This document shows, one piece after another, positions 55,669 through 64,000 of a stretch of 64,000 bases of DNA. Within the stretch, counting starts at the first letter, position 1. Each line of letters opens with the position of its first letter. Source of the DNA: CAYZQH01 sp050300015 (GTDB lineage Bacteria; Pseudomonadota; Gammaproteobacteria; Pseudomonadales; Cellvibrionaceae). The translations under genes were made by a program, and so were the position numbers. The notes under the pieces were generated by a model. The model was not told the DNA's origin and did not search any database. It saw only the letters and a list, made by a program, of their open reading frames with translations. Location: contig JBNKWZ010000032.1 of the NCBI GenBank assembly GCA_050300015.1, positions 62,001 to 126,000 on the forward strand, in the 5' to 3' direction.

Positions 55669-56487
55669 ATGGAGCAGGTTGCGATTGAGGTGCTGTTCTA
55701 CGCGCAGAACTTACTTGAGATGGTAGGGACGGTGATTGTTCCATTTGAAGTCATTTTATTGATGCTTGTTAATAAGCGGTGGTTTTATGGAGATACAGAT
55801 GTCAATTTAATGAGTGGATTCACGATTTGGGCTATTTATATTTGGCACGCCCCTTTTTCTATTTTACCTTTGTTGGAGCAATTAGAAGGATTGATATTTT
55901 CTGGCCTTTTTGGTGATGTTGAGCTTTCGCCGCAATCCATAGTTCTTCATATTCTGGTGGGGGATTGTTGTTATTATTGGTCGCACCGCCTATTGCATAC
56001 TCGGATATGCTTTGCCTTGGATCACGGTATTCATCATTCTTCACGGGAGTTAAATTTTACAACGAATATGAGGCATGGTTTATTCTCTCCCCTATATGGT
56101 TGGCTGCCTTTGGCTGTTCCTGTGGTGTTGGGTTTTCACCCTTTGTTGTTGTTCGCGGCTTTTGTGCTCGCAAACGCAGTTCCAATACTGTGTCATATTG
56201 AATGCGTAGGAAAGTTAGGTTGGCTTGAGAAAATTTTTAATACTCCATCTCATCATAGAGTTCATCATGGACGCAATCCACAGTACATTGATAAAAATTT
56301 TGCTGGCATGTTTATAATTTGGGATAGGCTGTTTGGTACTTTTGCTGAAGAAGTGGAGCCGGTTAAATTTGGCGTAAATGACTATGTCCCGACTAGGAAC
56401 CTGTTTGATGTCTATTTTTCTAGCTGGAAAACCCTGCTTAAACATCGAAGCGCAACCCCGGAATTTGATTTTGATAAGTCGAACTAA
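55669..56487 (+). CDS. Fatty acid hydroxylase / sterol desaturase superfamily protein
   Basis: A 272-residue di-iron membrane enzyme. The histidine boxes are HRLLH (about 105-109), HGIHHSS (about 118-124) and HHRVHHGRN (about 196-204), with hydrophobic segments around them. Members hydroxylate or desaturate lipids or sterol-like substrates; the substrate here is unknown. The coding region is AT-rich compared with neighbours, which together with the location suggests acquisition. Confidence 0.9.
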   Translation: MEQVAIEVLFYAQNLLEMVGTVIVPFEVILLMLVNKRWFYGDTDVNLMSGFTIWAIYIWHAPFSILPLLEQLEGLIFSGLFGDVELSPQSIVLHILVGDCCYYWSHRLLHTRICFALDHGIHHSSRELNFTTNMRHGLFSPLYGWLPLAVPVVLGFHPLLLFAAFVLANAVPILCHIECVGKLGWLEKIFNTPSHHRVHHGRNPQYIDKNFAGMFIIWDRLFGTFAEEVEPVKFGVNDYVPTRNLFDVYFSSWKTLLKHRSATPEFDFDKSN

Positions 56488-56501
56488 TTACTGGAGATTA
56501 A

Positions 56502-56938
56502 CATGATCTGGTTTTTTGGACGGGCAATACATGGTTCTTGTATTGATGTTTTGTTGAGCTAAGTAAGGGATTAAAAAGAATTCGCGCACTTACATCTACA
56601 GTCGGCAATAACCAAGATGCCCAAACTTATTAAAGACCCAAACGACAAGCTTGATCTGATGACATTGGCCTGAATATCTGAGTAAAATCCAGCGGAAATC
56701 TAGCTTTTAAATGTGATTTGTCTGTGAGATTGAAGATATTTGGAGTGTTGAGACGAGCTGAAGCCTGCCTGTATCAATAACGATTGGGGGAAAGCCGTTA
56801 TTACGGACGTCAATGCAGCGATCAAAGGTCTAGTTAATAACCCAGAGCGTCAAGAGTTCTTGATTGTCTGGTTATTAACCGATGCCGGACGCAAGCAGTC
56901 TCTTGAAAAATTCCAGCATTATATGTTGTCGCAATAGA
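56502..56938 (+). pseudogene. Decayed small gene(s)
   Basis: ATG 56502 has a good ribosome binding site (GGAG, seven bases) but stops after 19 codons (MIWFFGRAIHGSCIDVLLS). Peptide-like stretches continue in other frames (ELSKGLKRIRALTSTVGNNQ; MPKLIKDPNDKLDLMTLA; AVITDVNAAIKGLVNNPERQ, then EFLIVWLLTDAGRKQSLEKF) up to a TAG near 56935. This looks like one or two small genes broken by frameshifts. I do not recognise the family. Confidence 0.35.
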
Positions 56939-56989
56939 CTTACAAAGATTCGTGTGGAAATGTTGTGTGTAAGTGATTCGATTGTTATC

Positions 56990-57910
56990 TCAATGACTGG
57001 GTGCTGGTGAGTGTTGACTGATTCGATAAGTTTGGATTTCGAATTGGCATTTAACGTTTAGCATAGGCAGCTCAAAAAGTTGTCGTTGTTGTTCTGGTGT
57101 CGCTTGCCAATAGTAGGGTGTCATTCTCAGTAAATCCGGTAGGGCGTCGCCTGTCACAGTGACTTCGGTTGTGAGGGTTTCACTGGCGAGTCTGGCGAAG
57201 CGATCATTGTCTCGGAGAATATCGAAATTACCTTTGTGTGCTCGTGGGGTTTTATAAATCATCGCTGCGAGTTCCTTTAAGTGCGCGGGACCTGGGCCGA
57301 CCATAACCAAAAGGGCGCCGGGCTTTAGTACTCGTAGAGTCTCCATTGGGCTCAACGGAGAAAATATAGATAAAGCCGCATCAAATTGATTGTCGAAAAA
57401 GGGCAAGTCATAAGTGCTCGCCACGGCAAGTTGTACGCCTGTTTTGCGTTTTGCCGCCAACCGAATGCCATGCTTGGAAAGGTCCACCCCCGCAGCACTT
57501 AGGCTATGTGATGAATCGTTAGAGCCGTGATGGCTAGTGTCTGGATTGGTTAGCGCCTTATTGATAGACAAATACTTCAGTAATTGCTCAAGGTAATAGC
57601 CTTCGCCACAACCCATATCAATCAAATGAGATGTGTCGGGGGCCAAGCGAAAAAGGATGTTACCAATGGCGTCGGCAAATGGCTGATAATAACCGGCATT
57701 TAAAAATGATCGACGATTTTGTACCATCTGCGCATCGTCGCCGGGATTTTTACTTTTCTTTTTTTCCACCAAGTGGAGGTTCACGTAGCCTTCTTTGGCA
57801 ATGTCAAAGCAATGATTATTGTCGCAACGATAATGTCCAGAGGTTGGGCTACTTAGTCCAATCAGTGGCAGCGCGCATTTGGGGCACTTATAGGTAAAAG
57901 GGGATTTCAC
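56990..57910 (-). CDS. rlmA: 23S rRNA (guanine(745)-N1)-methyltransferase RlmA
   Basis: A 306-residue SAM methyltransferase. The N-terminal zinc finger has Cys ligands CPKCALPL and CDNNHCFD, followed by the family segment AKEGYVNLHLVEKKKSKNPGDDAQMVQNRR written in two parts: EGYVNLHL and GDDAQMVQNRRSFL. The SAM loop is LIDMGCGEGYYLEQL. The length is slightly above the usual 270 because of an insertion near residues 125-140 (NPDTSHHGSNDSS). It marks return to core genes after the accessory zone. Confidence 0.93.
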   Translation of the reverse strand: MKSPFTYKCPKCALPLIGLSSPTSGHYRCDNNHCFDIAKEGYVNLHLVEKKKSKNPGDDAQMVQNRRSFLNAGYYQPFADAIGNILFRLAPDTSHLIDMGCGEGYYLEQLLKYLSINKALTNPDTSHHGSNDSSHSLSAAGVDLSKHGIRLAAKRKTGVQLAVASTYDLPFFDNQFDAALSIFSPLSPMETLRVLKPGALLVMVGPGPAHLKELAAMIYKTPRAHKGNFDILRDNDRFARLASETLTTEVTVTGDALPDLLRMTPYYWQATPEQQRQLFELPMLNVKCQFEIQTYRISQHSPAPSH

Positions 57911-58175
57911 GTTCGTTTTGCCCTGGATAACGGTATGCTCGTCTTGACGATACGGATGACTTGGTGAAAGCGATTATACCGTTATTCAAATTTGTTTGCG
58001 GCCTTAAACGCCAATACATCAGGTTTTCTTGGGAGGCAGCGCAAAAACCCGCCATAAGCGTTTGACAAAAGAAGTAGTACTCTCAAGCCTTGATGTTGAT
58101 TATGTGGGGTGTCGTTGTACACTACACGGCTTACCGAAAGGCGCGTTTAAATACACAATACTAATGTGGAAATGC

Positions 58176-58691
58176 ATGCACACCCTTCATTTGTTCACCG
58201 ATGGTAGTGTCAACCCTCAATCCAAGGTCGGTTATGGTGCCTATATTGTGGTGGAAGATATTTATACTGCCCATCAAGTATTAGATAGCCATATTAAGCT
58301 AAACCGCTTTGAGATGACCGGCTCAGTACAACTGGAGTTGCTCACCTGGATATGGGCCGTCGAAAAACTTTTGATGGAATGTGATCCTCGTGAGTTGGTG
58401 CTTAACTGCTATACCGATTCACAAAATATCACAACCTTACCCAGTCGGCGTTTGCACCTTGAGGGATGTGGTTATACCAATAATCGCCAAAAATCGTTAA
58501 GGCACGCTGAATGTTATAAGATGTTTTTTGACCTTACCGACCGATTGCATTGTAATTTTATCCAAGTGGCCGGACACAAGCCGAAAGCGAACAGAGACCC
58601 CATTGATCACTTGTTTGCACGGGTGGATAGAGCCGTCCGAAATGCGACTCGCAAGGCAGCATTCAGAGGAAATCGAACTAACTTGACCTAG
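58176..58691 (+). CDS. RNase HI-like ribonuclease
   Basis: About 171 residues from ATG 58176 (MHTLHLFTDGSVNPQS); the frame is open upstream to 58029, and an ATG at 58164 is the alternative start. RNase H acids are present: TDGS near the N-terminus, Glu in VQLEL, TDSQ, and Asp in ANRDPIDHLFARVDRAV, with the conserved histidine in VAGHK. It would cleave RNA in RNA-DNA hybrids. It is divergent from the canonical rnhA. The stop TAG is supplied by the border of a MITE, so the C-terminus may be altered. Confidence 0.8.
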   Translation: MHTLHLFTDGSVNPQSKVGYGAYIVVEDIYTAHQVLDSHIKLNRFEMTGSVQLELLTWIWAVEKLLMECDPRELVLNCYTDSQNITTLPSRRLHLEGCGYTNNRQKSLRHAECYKMFFDLTDRLHCNFIQVAGHKPKANRDPIDHLFARVDRAVRNATRKAAFRGNRTNLT

Positions 58692-59046
58692 GGAATCTCT
58701 GATTAAGTCCCGATAGCTTCTGGCATTCAGAGCTTTTCGAGATTAAGGCAGTGATTTGACCGTTTTTGCTTTTGTAAACACGGCATTTCTGCCATCCCTG
58801 GCGGTCAAGTCATACTGGTGGTCTGATGAAAACCACTAACGAGGAGTTCGGATAGCTCTGTAAGTCTCGAAGGGCGCGGCTTCAAAGCCCACTTGGCAGT
58901 GTTGCTTTGTTGGTTAAGGGCTATGGCCATTAACTTCACAAAGCGCCTTGCCAATGGAGCCTTGAGGGCCGGCGCACGACCGCACGGATGCCGCGCGACG
59001 CAGGAAGCCCAAGCCGAGAGGCCTTTGGGAGTTGATCAGAGGTTCC
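58692..59046. mobile_element. 355-bp IS5-type MITE, copy 2
   Basis: The ends GGAATCTCTGATTAAGTCC and TTGATCAGAGGTTCC are inverted repeats, bounded by CTAG (58688-58691) and CTAA (59047-59050). It matches copy 1 (28108-28463) in opposite orientation. There is no gene inside. It occupies nearly the whole gap between the RNase H-like gene and the GH9 gene. Confidence 0.8.
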
Positions 59047-59138
59047 CTAACTATGAAAGTGACATTTAGTATGTGTAGTCGAAATTTAGGCGCTTTGACG
59101 AGCCAAATTGATACCCCTATGACAGTAATGGATTTGAA

Positions 59139-61598
59139 ATGAAAAGTGTATTGGCTTGCTTGTTTTTTTTACCCGTGGTCGTATTTGCGGAAGCGAACCT
59201 TGCCATAAATGAGCTGGATTATTTTGAAAAGCCGGGTCTAAACGTTACGGTTTTTTCCGATATTTATCCAGACGGCCATCAAACCGGTGTCTCTGTGATT
59301 CAACATGGTATTCGTGTAGCGGCGAACGGCGATTTACGCCTGGAGGCATCACCAGGGCAATGGTCACCTGTACCCAAAGGTGGTGAGTTGAGTGTGAATA
59401 GGAAGACACAAACCATCAGCCAGATTTTAAGCTATCCAGATGAAAGCAAAAATCGCAAAGGATTTAATCCGATTGAATATCCAGACTTCAGCTTTACCTA
59501 CACCGTGAAGGTGTCTCCAGTTAAAGGTGACAGCTTTAAGATTCAAGTGGATTTGGAAAAGCCCCTGCCGCAGGCATGGGTGGGTCGTGTGGGCTTTAAT
59601 TTTGAATTATTTCCGGGTCATCTTTTTGGTAAGGGATGGTTGCTGGACGACACCAGTGGGCAGTTTCCAAGACAGGCCAATGGTCCCATGGAGGAGCAGC
59701 ACGGTGAGGATGTGAATGCAGTTCTTGCGCGCGGCAAAACCCTCACTGTGGCGCCAGCCGAAGACTTACAGCGTATGGTGATTGAGGCTAAGCAGGGAGA
59801 GCTGCAATTGCTGGATGGGCGCAGCAACCATAACAACGGCTGGTATATTGTGCGCTCGCTGGTGCCCGCCAATACAACCACTAATGCGGTTGAGTGGGTG
59901 GTCACGCCGCACACCATTACGGGTTGGCAATACGAGCCCGTGATACAAGTGTCGCAACTCGGTTACGCAGAACAGCAGCAAAAAAACGTCATCCTTGAGC
60001 AGGATAAGCGCGATCACCGCGCTGATAAGCTTACGGTTTACAAACTCACCCCAAATGGTAGGGAAAAAATTGCCCAAGGCAAAGTAAAATTCTGGGGGCA
60101 ATTTTTACGTTACAACTACTTCACTTATGACTTTAGCAGCATCACCACCCCCGGTCTTTACCAAGTGGCCTACCGCGGTAAATACAGCCACAGTTTTCGT
60201 ATCAGTAATGATGTGTACGACCGCCACGCCTGGCAGCCGACATTAGAGTACTACTTGCCGGTACAGATGTGTCATATGCGTGTGGTTGAAAAATATCGCG
60301 TGTGGCACGGCCTGTGTCACGATGACGATGCACTTATGTCGCCGGTGGACACCAATCACTTTGACGGGTACCTTTCCGGTAGCTCAACCTTAACGCAATA
60401 CGAACCGCTAGAGCCGGTGCCTGGGCTGAATCACGGTGGGTGGCATGATGCGGGCGATTACGATCTGCGTGTAGAATCTCAAATAGGTACTATTTGGTTG
60501 CTAGCGATGATGGTGGAGGAGTTTGGTCTTGATTACGACACCACTATGATCGATCAAGAGCAGAAACGGGTGGAAATTCATGAGCCCGATGGCAAGAACG
60601 ATGCGATGCAACAAATTGAGCACGGGCTGTTAACTGTACTCGGGGGGTATGAGAATTTAGGGCGTCTTTACCGGGGCATTATCGTGCCCACGCAGCGCCA
60701 ATATGTTCACTTGGGAGATGCCGCCACTCAAACGGATAACCAACGTTACAACCCTAAAGACGAAAAATCGGTTGCGGATGATCGCTGGGTGTTTACCGAA
60801 GAAAACCCAGAGCGTGAACTTTATGTGGCAGGTGGGCTCGCTGCGGCCGCACGTGTCATCCAACCCTATGATTCGGCTTTGGCCACACGCGCGTTGAGTG
60901 CTGCCAAGGCAATTTATGAGGCGGCTGCGGGCAAGGGCGGGGTTCAAAACGAGGCCTTCGCCCTGGCGGAATTGGCCTTAAGTACTCAGGATAAAAAATA
61001 CCTGGAACGTTTGGTGAGTGAGCGCGCCGCTATCGTCAAAAACATCGAGCAAACAGGGTGGGCCATCGGTCGGGTCATGGGCCAAGTGCAAGACCAAAAG
61101 TTTGTTAAAGATGTCAGTATGGCTGTAGCCCAACATCAAAAAGTCGTCGCCCGTCAAGCCGAAGAAACACCCTATGGCGTCCCATACAAACCCCATATAT
61201 GGGGAGCGGGTTGGGGTATTCAAAGTTTTGGCGTTAAGCAATACTTTTTTCGCAAAAGTTGGCCTGAGTTGGCGCGTGATGCCGATTACTTGAACGCTTT
61301 AAATTTTGTGCTAGGTGTGCATCCAGGTGAAAACACCATGTCGTTTGCGTCTGGTGTGGGGGCAGAATCTGCGGTGGTCGCTTATGGTGTGAACCGTGCC
61401 GATTGGAGTTTTATTCCTGGTGGGGTGATTTCGGGGACGGCTTTAATTCGACCAGATTTGCCAGAGTTGAAAACCTGGCCTTATTTTTGGCAACAAACGG
61501 AATACGTAATGGGGGGCGGCGCCACCAATTATATGTTTTTGGCATTGGCGGCGAACCAATTGTTCAGCGATAATACCCCTCATATAAAAGTGCATTGA
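59139..61598 (+). CDS. Glycoside hydrolase family 9 enzyme (endoglucanase-like)
   Basis: An 819-residue secreted enzyme with a signal peptide (cleavage near VVFAEA, residue 17). An N-terminal beta-rich domain (about 20-260) and a cellulase Ig-like domain (about 265-355, QVSQLGYAEQQQKNVIL) precede the GH9 (alpha/alpha)6 domain. The catalytic aspartates are in HGGWHDAGDYD (Asp437 and Asp440). The acid glutamate is probably in QQTEYVMGGGATNY near residue 790. The expected substrates are beta-1,4-glucans or mixed-linkage glucans. The GH2 gene follows after 141 bases in the same direction. Confidence 0.92.
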   Translation: MKSVLACLFFLPVVVFAEANLAINELDYFEKPGLNVTVFSDIYPDGHQTGVSVIQHGIRVAANGDLRLEASPGQWSPVPKGGELSVNRKTQTISQILSYPDESKNRKGFNPIEYPDFSFTYTVKVSPVKGDSFKIQVDLEKPLPQAWVGRVGFNFELFPGHLFGKGWLLDDTSGQFPRQANGPMEEQHGEDVNAVLARGKTLTVAPAEDLQRMVIEAKQGELQLLDGRSNHNNGWYIVRSLVPANTTTNAVEWVVTPHTITGWQYEPVIQVSQLGYAEQQQKNVILEQDKRDHRADKLTVYKLTPNGREKIAQGKVKFWGQFLRYNYFTYDFSSITTPGLYQVAYRGKYSHSFRISNDVYDRHAWQPTLEYYLPVQMCHMRVVEKYRVWHGLCHDDDALMSPVDTNHFDGYLSGSSTLTQYEPLEPVPGLNHGGWHDAGDYDLRVESQIGTIWLLAMMVEEFGLDYDTTMIDQEQKRVEIHEPDGKNDAMQQIEHGLLTVLGGYENLGRLYRGIIVPTQRQYVHLGDAATQTDNQRYNPKDEKSVADDRWVFTEENPERELYVAGGLAAAARVIQPYDSALATRALSAAKAIYEAAAGKGGVQNEAFALAELALSTQDKKYLERLVSERAAIVKNIEQTGWAIGRVMGQVQDQKFVKDVSMAVAQHQKVVARQAEETPYGVPYKPHIWGAGWGIQSFGVKQYFFRKSWPELARDADYLNALNFVLGVHPGENTMSFASGVGAESAVVAYGVNRADWSFIPGGVISGTALIRPDLPELKTWPYFWQQTEYVMGGGATNYMFLALAANQLFSDNTPHIKVH

Positions 61599-61739
61599 GC
61601 GAGTGTTTGTGCTTCAGATGTTTAATACAAGATTGCTTCTCAGCCGCTTACGCTTAGGGTTTTTTCCTTTGCTAAAAAGATCAATTGGATTGTTCGACTA
61701 TTTCTCCGTTAATTAAGCTTATGACTACCAAGAGATTAT

Positions 61740-64000
61740 ATGTTTATGATTTTAGAGCACAGTAAACGCCGTATGATGAAATGCCTATTCTGTTTGCTGT
61801 TGATGGCCATGTTTACCGACTCCCTAAGCGCAATGGAAACTGAAAAGGTCTTTCTTAGCGGTAAAGATCGTCTCACTACTGTTGACTGGCAATTTAAAGT
61901 GAGCGGTGGCCGGAAGTGTTGTGAATGGACAACGATTCCTGTTCCATCAAACTGGGAAATGCAAGGCTTTGGTACCCACCGGTATTACAGCGACTGGACT
62001 GAAGAGCCTGCTGCGGACAAAACCGCCAGTTACAAAACCAATTTTCTCGTACCTGCCGATTGGCAAGGTATGGATGTGGACATTGTTTTTGGTGGGGTCA
62101 TGACGGATACCGAGGTTGAAATCAATGGCCAACGGGTTGGTGAAATCCATCAAGGTGGGTTTTATCAGTTCAAGTACAACATTAGCGAATTTCTTCAATA
62201 TGGTAAGAAGAACGACCTGCAAATTGAGGTTTCACGTTTCTCAGAAAATCGCTCGGTTAATTTAGCTGAGCGGCGTGCTGATTATTGGATGTTTAGCGGA
62301 ATTTATAGGCCAGTTTGGCTTGAGATCAAGCCAAAAGAGCATATCGAGCAAGTTTCATTGAATGCAAACCACCTGGGGGATTTGCACGCAGTTGTTGCAC
62401 TTGATGGCATCAATAGTGCGAATTCTGTTTCCGCGCAACTGTATTCTATGAATGGCAAAAAGATAGGCCGTAAATTTTCGGCCAAAATTTCCGATAATTT
62501 GGATCAAGTTATTTTAGATAAGCAGTTTAAAAACATTGAACCGTGGAGCGCTGAAGACCCCGTCCGGTATAGATTAGAAATTCTATTAAAGTCTCGAAGC
62601 AAGGTCATACATAAAGTGGAAGAAGTCATAGGGTTTCGAACGATTGATTTAAGACCTTCTGACGGACTTTATGTGAATAACAAGAAAGTCACCCTCAAAG
62701 GTGTCAATCGACATTCATTTTGGCCTGATTCTGGGAGGACGACCAGTGAAGCCATAAGCCGTTTGGATGTGGAGTTGATTAAGTCGATGAACATGAACGC
62801 TGTGCGTGTTGCCCACGCGCCACCTGATCAGCATTTTTTGGCAATGACAGACGAGCTGGGTCTGTACGTCATTAATGAGCTTGGCGGTTGGCAAGATGCA
62901 TATGATGAGGGTGTAGGTCGGAAGCTGGTTACAGAAATGATCGCTAGAGATCACAACCACCCCTCGATCATTATGTGGGCAAATGGCAATGAAGGTGGTT
63001 GGAATCCTAAACTCGATTCTGATTTTAAGACACTGGATATTCAAAAGCGCCCCGTCATACATCCTTGGGCAGTATTTGGTGGCATTGATGCTTCCCATTA
63101 CGAGACTGTTGACTGTTGCATCTCGACATTGTTTGGGGGCGAAGAACTCTTCATGCCCACAGAGTTTCTTCATGGCTTGTACGATGGTGGTGCCGGCGCT
63201 GGCTTGGATGACTGGTGGAAAAAAATGGAAGCGCACCCATTGTCTGTCGGAGGATTTATCTGGGCTTTTGCTGATGAAGGCATTGTTCGCGCTGATCGAA
63301 ACGGGCAGATTGATGCGGCTGGTAATTCAGCGCCCGATGGCATACTCGGCCCGTATAGAGAAAAAGAGGGCAGCTACTACGCCATTCGGGAGATCTGGTC
63401 ACCTGTTTATTTTCCATTGAGTGAAAGAACCACTTTGCCGGATACATTTAATGGCGTTTTCAATGTTCGCAATCGATATGATTTTACAAATTTAAGTGAG
63501 GTTTCACTTAAGTGGGAGTTGCGCCAGTATCCCATTCGTGGCGGTGTTACGGGCCCCTCTGATGTTACCTTTAGTGGTCATACCGCAATTGGGGATATTG
63601 CCCCGGGCTTGTCTGGAACGGTTCGGTTAGACCTCCCCAAAGGTTGGCAAACGAATGACGTATTAGCGCTAAGTGCATATAACCCATCCGGTAAACTGAT
63701 ACACACTTGGTCGTGGACGCTTTCGGGTAATAAACAATTTGCCTATAAGTTTCAGTCCGGTGTGCAAGAGCCCGCCACTCTCGAAGAAAGCGATGCAACG
63801 TTTGAATTTAAAAATGGTGACCTAAGTGTCGTCATAGATAAAAAGACAGGCCAATTGTTGAACGTGAGTAAGGGTAAAAGTCGTTCTTCCTTAGCCAATG
63901 GGCCCATTCTGATTGGTGGAGAGGGTACGCTTAAGAGTGTTGAGGTCTTGGATCAAAATCATTTGCCCAGTGTGAAGTTCTCTTACTCAGGGGAGCTTAG
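61740..64000 (+). CDS. Glycoside hydrolase family 2 enzyme (beta-galactosidase/glycosidase-like), partial
   Basis: An open frame of at least 753 codons that runs off the window end. A signal peptide (CLFCLLLMAMFTDSLSA) is followed by the GH2 sugar-binding jelly roll (VPSNWEMQGFGTHRYY, GGVMTDTEVEINGQRVG), an Ig-like sandwich, and the TIM barrel with GVNRHSFWPDSGRTT. The acid/base glutamate is in ANGNEGGW and the probable nucleophile in MPTEFLHG. A C-terminal region after about 590 begins another beta domain. ATG 61740 is used; in-frame ATGs at 61746 and 61773 are alternatives. It is probably part of the polysaccharide locus with the GH9 gene. Confidence 0.9.
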   Translation, partial: MFMILEHSKRRMMKCLFCLLLMAMFTDSLSAMETEKVFLSGKDRLTTVDWQFKVSGGRKCCEWTTIPVPSNWEMQGFGTHRYYSDWTEEPAADKTASYKTNFLVPADWQGMDVDIVFGGVMTDTEVEINGQRVGEIHQGGFYQFKYNISEFLQYGKKNDLQIEVSRFSENRSVNLAERRADYWMFSGIYRPVWLEIKPKEHIEQVSLNANHLGDLHAVVALDGINSANSVSAQLYSMNGKKIGRKFSAKISDNLDQVILDKQFKNIEPWSAEDPVRYRLEILLKSRSKVIHKVEEVIGFRTIDLRPSDGLYVNNKKVTLKGVNRHSFWPDSGRTTSEAISRLDVELIKSMNMNAVRVAHAPPDQHFLAMTDELGLYVINELGGWQDAYDEGVGRKLVTEMIARDHNHPSIIMWANGNEGGWNPKLDSDFKTLDIQKRPVIHPWAVFGGIDASHYETVDCCISTLFGGEELFMPTEFLHGLYDGGAGAGLDDWWKKMEAHPLSVGGFIWAFADEGIVRADRNGQIDAAGNSAPDGILGPYREKEGSYYAIREIWSPVYFPLSERTTLPDTFNGVFNVRNRYDFTNLSEVSLKWELRQYPIRGGVTGPSDVTFSGHTAIGDIAPGLSGTVRLDLPKGWQTNDVLALSAYNPSGKLIHTWSWTLSGNKQFAYKFQSGVQEPATLEESDATFEFKNGDLSVVIDKKTGQLLNVSKGKSRSSLANGPILIGGEGTLKSVEVLDQNHLPSVKFSYSGEL

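Noticed and set aside
1..64000. tRNA, rRNA or CRISPR loci
   Set aside because: No cloverleaf-like gene, rRNA segment or regularly spaced repeat array was seen when reading the gaps; a tRNA scan was not possible here.

Overview
The window comes from a Gammaproteobacterium, most likely a polysaccharide-degrading member of the Cellvibrionales (Saccharophagus/Teredinibacter/Cellvibrio type). The gene order pcm-(DUF368)-nlpD-rpoS-fdxA-mutS and pncC-recA-recX, and the neighbourhood mlaA-PilZ-rssB-rssC, resemble Pseudomonas-like gammaproteobacteria. The carbohydrate side (a long TonB-dependent receptor beside a flavin halogenase, a polyserine-linker lipoprotein, GH9 and GH2 glycosidases) is typical of marine plant- or algal-polymer degraders. 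These are inferences from protein content; no 16S gene is present.

Layout. 1-7000: protein repair, envelope and stationary-phase core (pcm, DUF368, nlpD, rpoS), then fdxA and mutS on the other strand, separated by a strong bidirectional terminator. 7000-9600: gene-poor, with a 186-bp MITE, copies of a short palindromic repeat and one MOSC gene. 9600-14200: TonB-dependent receptor and tryptophan-halogenase-like enzyme. 14500-17900: pncC, recA with a likely LexA box, recX, dusA. 18200-20600: a compact DUF4266-DUF3570-ApbE operon, the least understood complete gene set here. 20800-28000: mlaA, a PilZ protein, then a signalling block of RssB-type response regulator/phosphatase, STAS antagonist, lipoprotein, CHASE2 Ser/Thr kinase and FHA protein. 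28100-43400: housekeeping (RNase II, DUF1653-tadA, mltF, purL), a zincin lipoprotein, a thiamin operon (thiO-thiS-thiG plus a coupled ABC ATPase) under a TPP riboswitch, xseA and yqaA. 43400-46640: guaB-guaA.

46640-58000 is a plastic accessory zone. The last 759 bp of guaA recur about 5.7 kb downstream as a decaying copy lacking 21 bp. Between the two copies lie four genes of visibly different, GC-richer composition (membrane-bound AraC regulator, S41 protease lipoprotein, beta-barrel, six-helix membrane protein). Beyond the second copy are a truncated fumarate reductase FrdB, an intact UbiA-type prenyltransferase, a MITE copy, an AbiEi-like antitoxin tail, a UvrD-type helicase tail, a fatty acid hydroxylase and a decayed small gene, before core genes resume with rlmA and an RNase H-like gene. 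59100-64000 is a polysaccharide-utilisation segment: a GH9 enzyme and a GH2 enzyme that runs off the window end.

Two 355-356 bp IS5-like MITEs lie 30 kb apart in opposite orientation, each abutting the TAG stop codon of a gene. I saw no rRNA, tRNA or CRISPR array.
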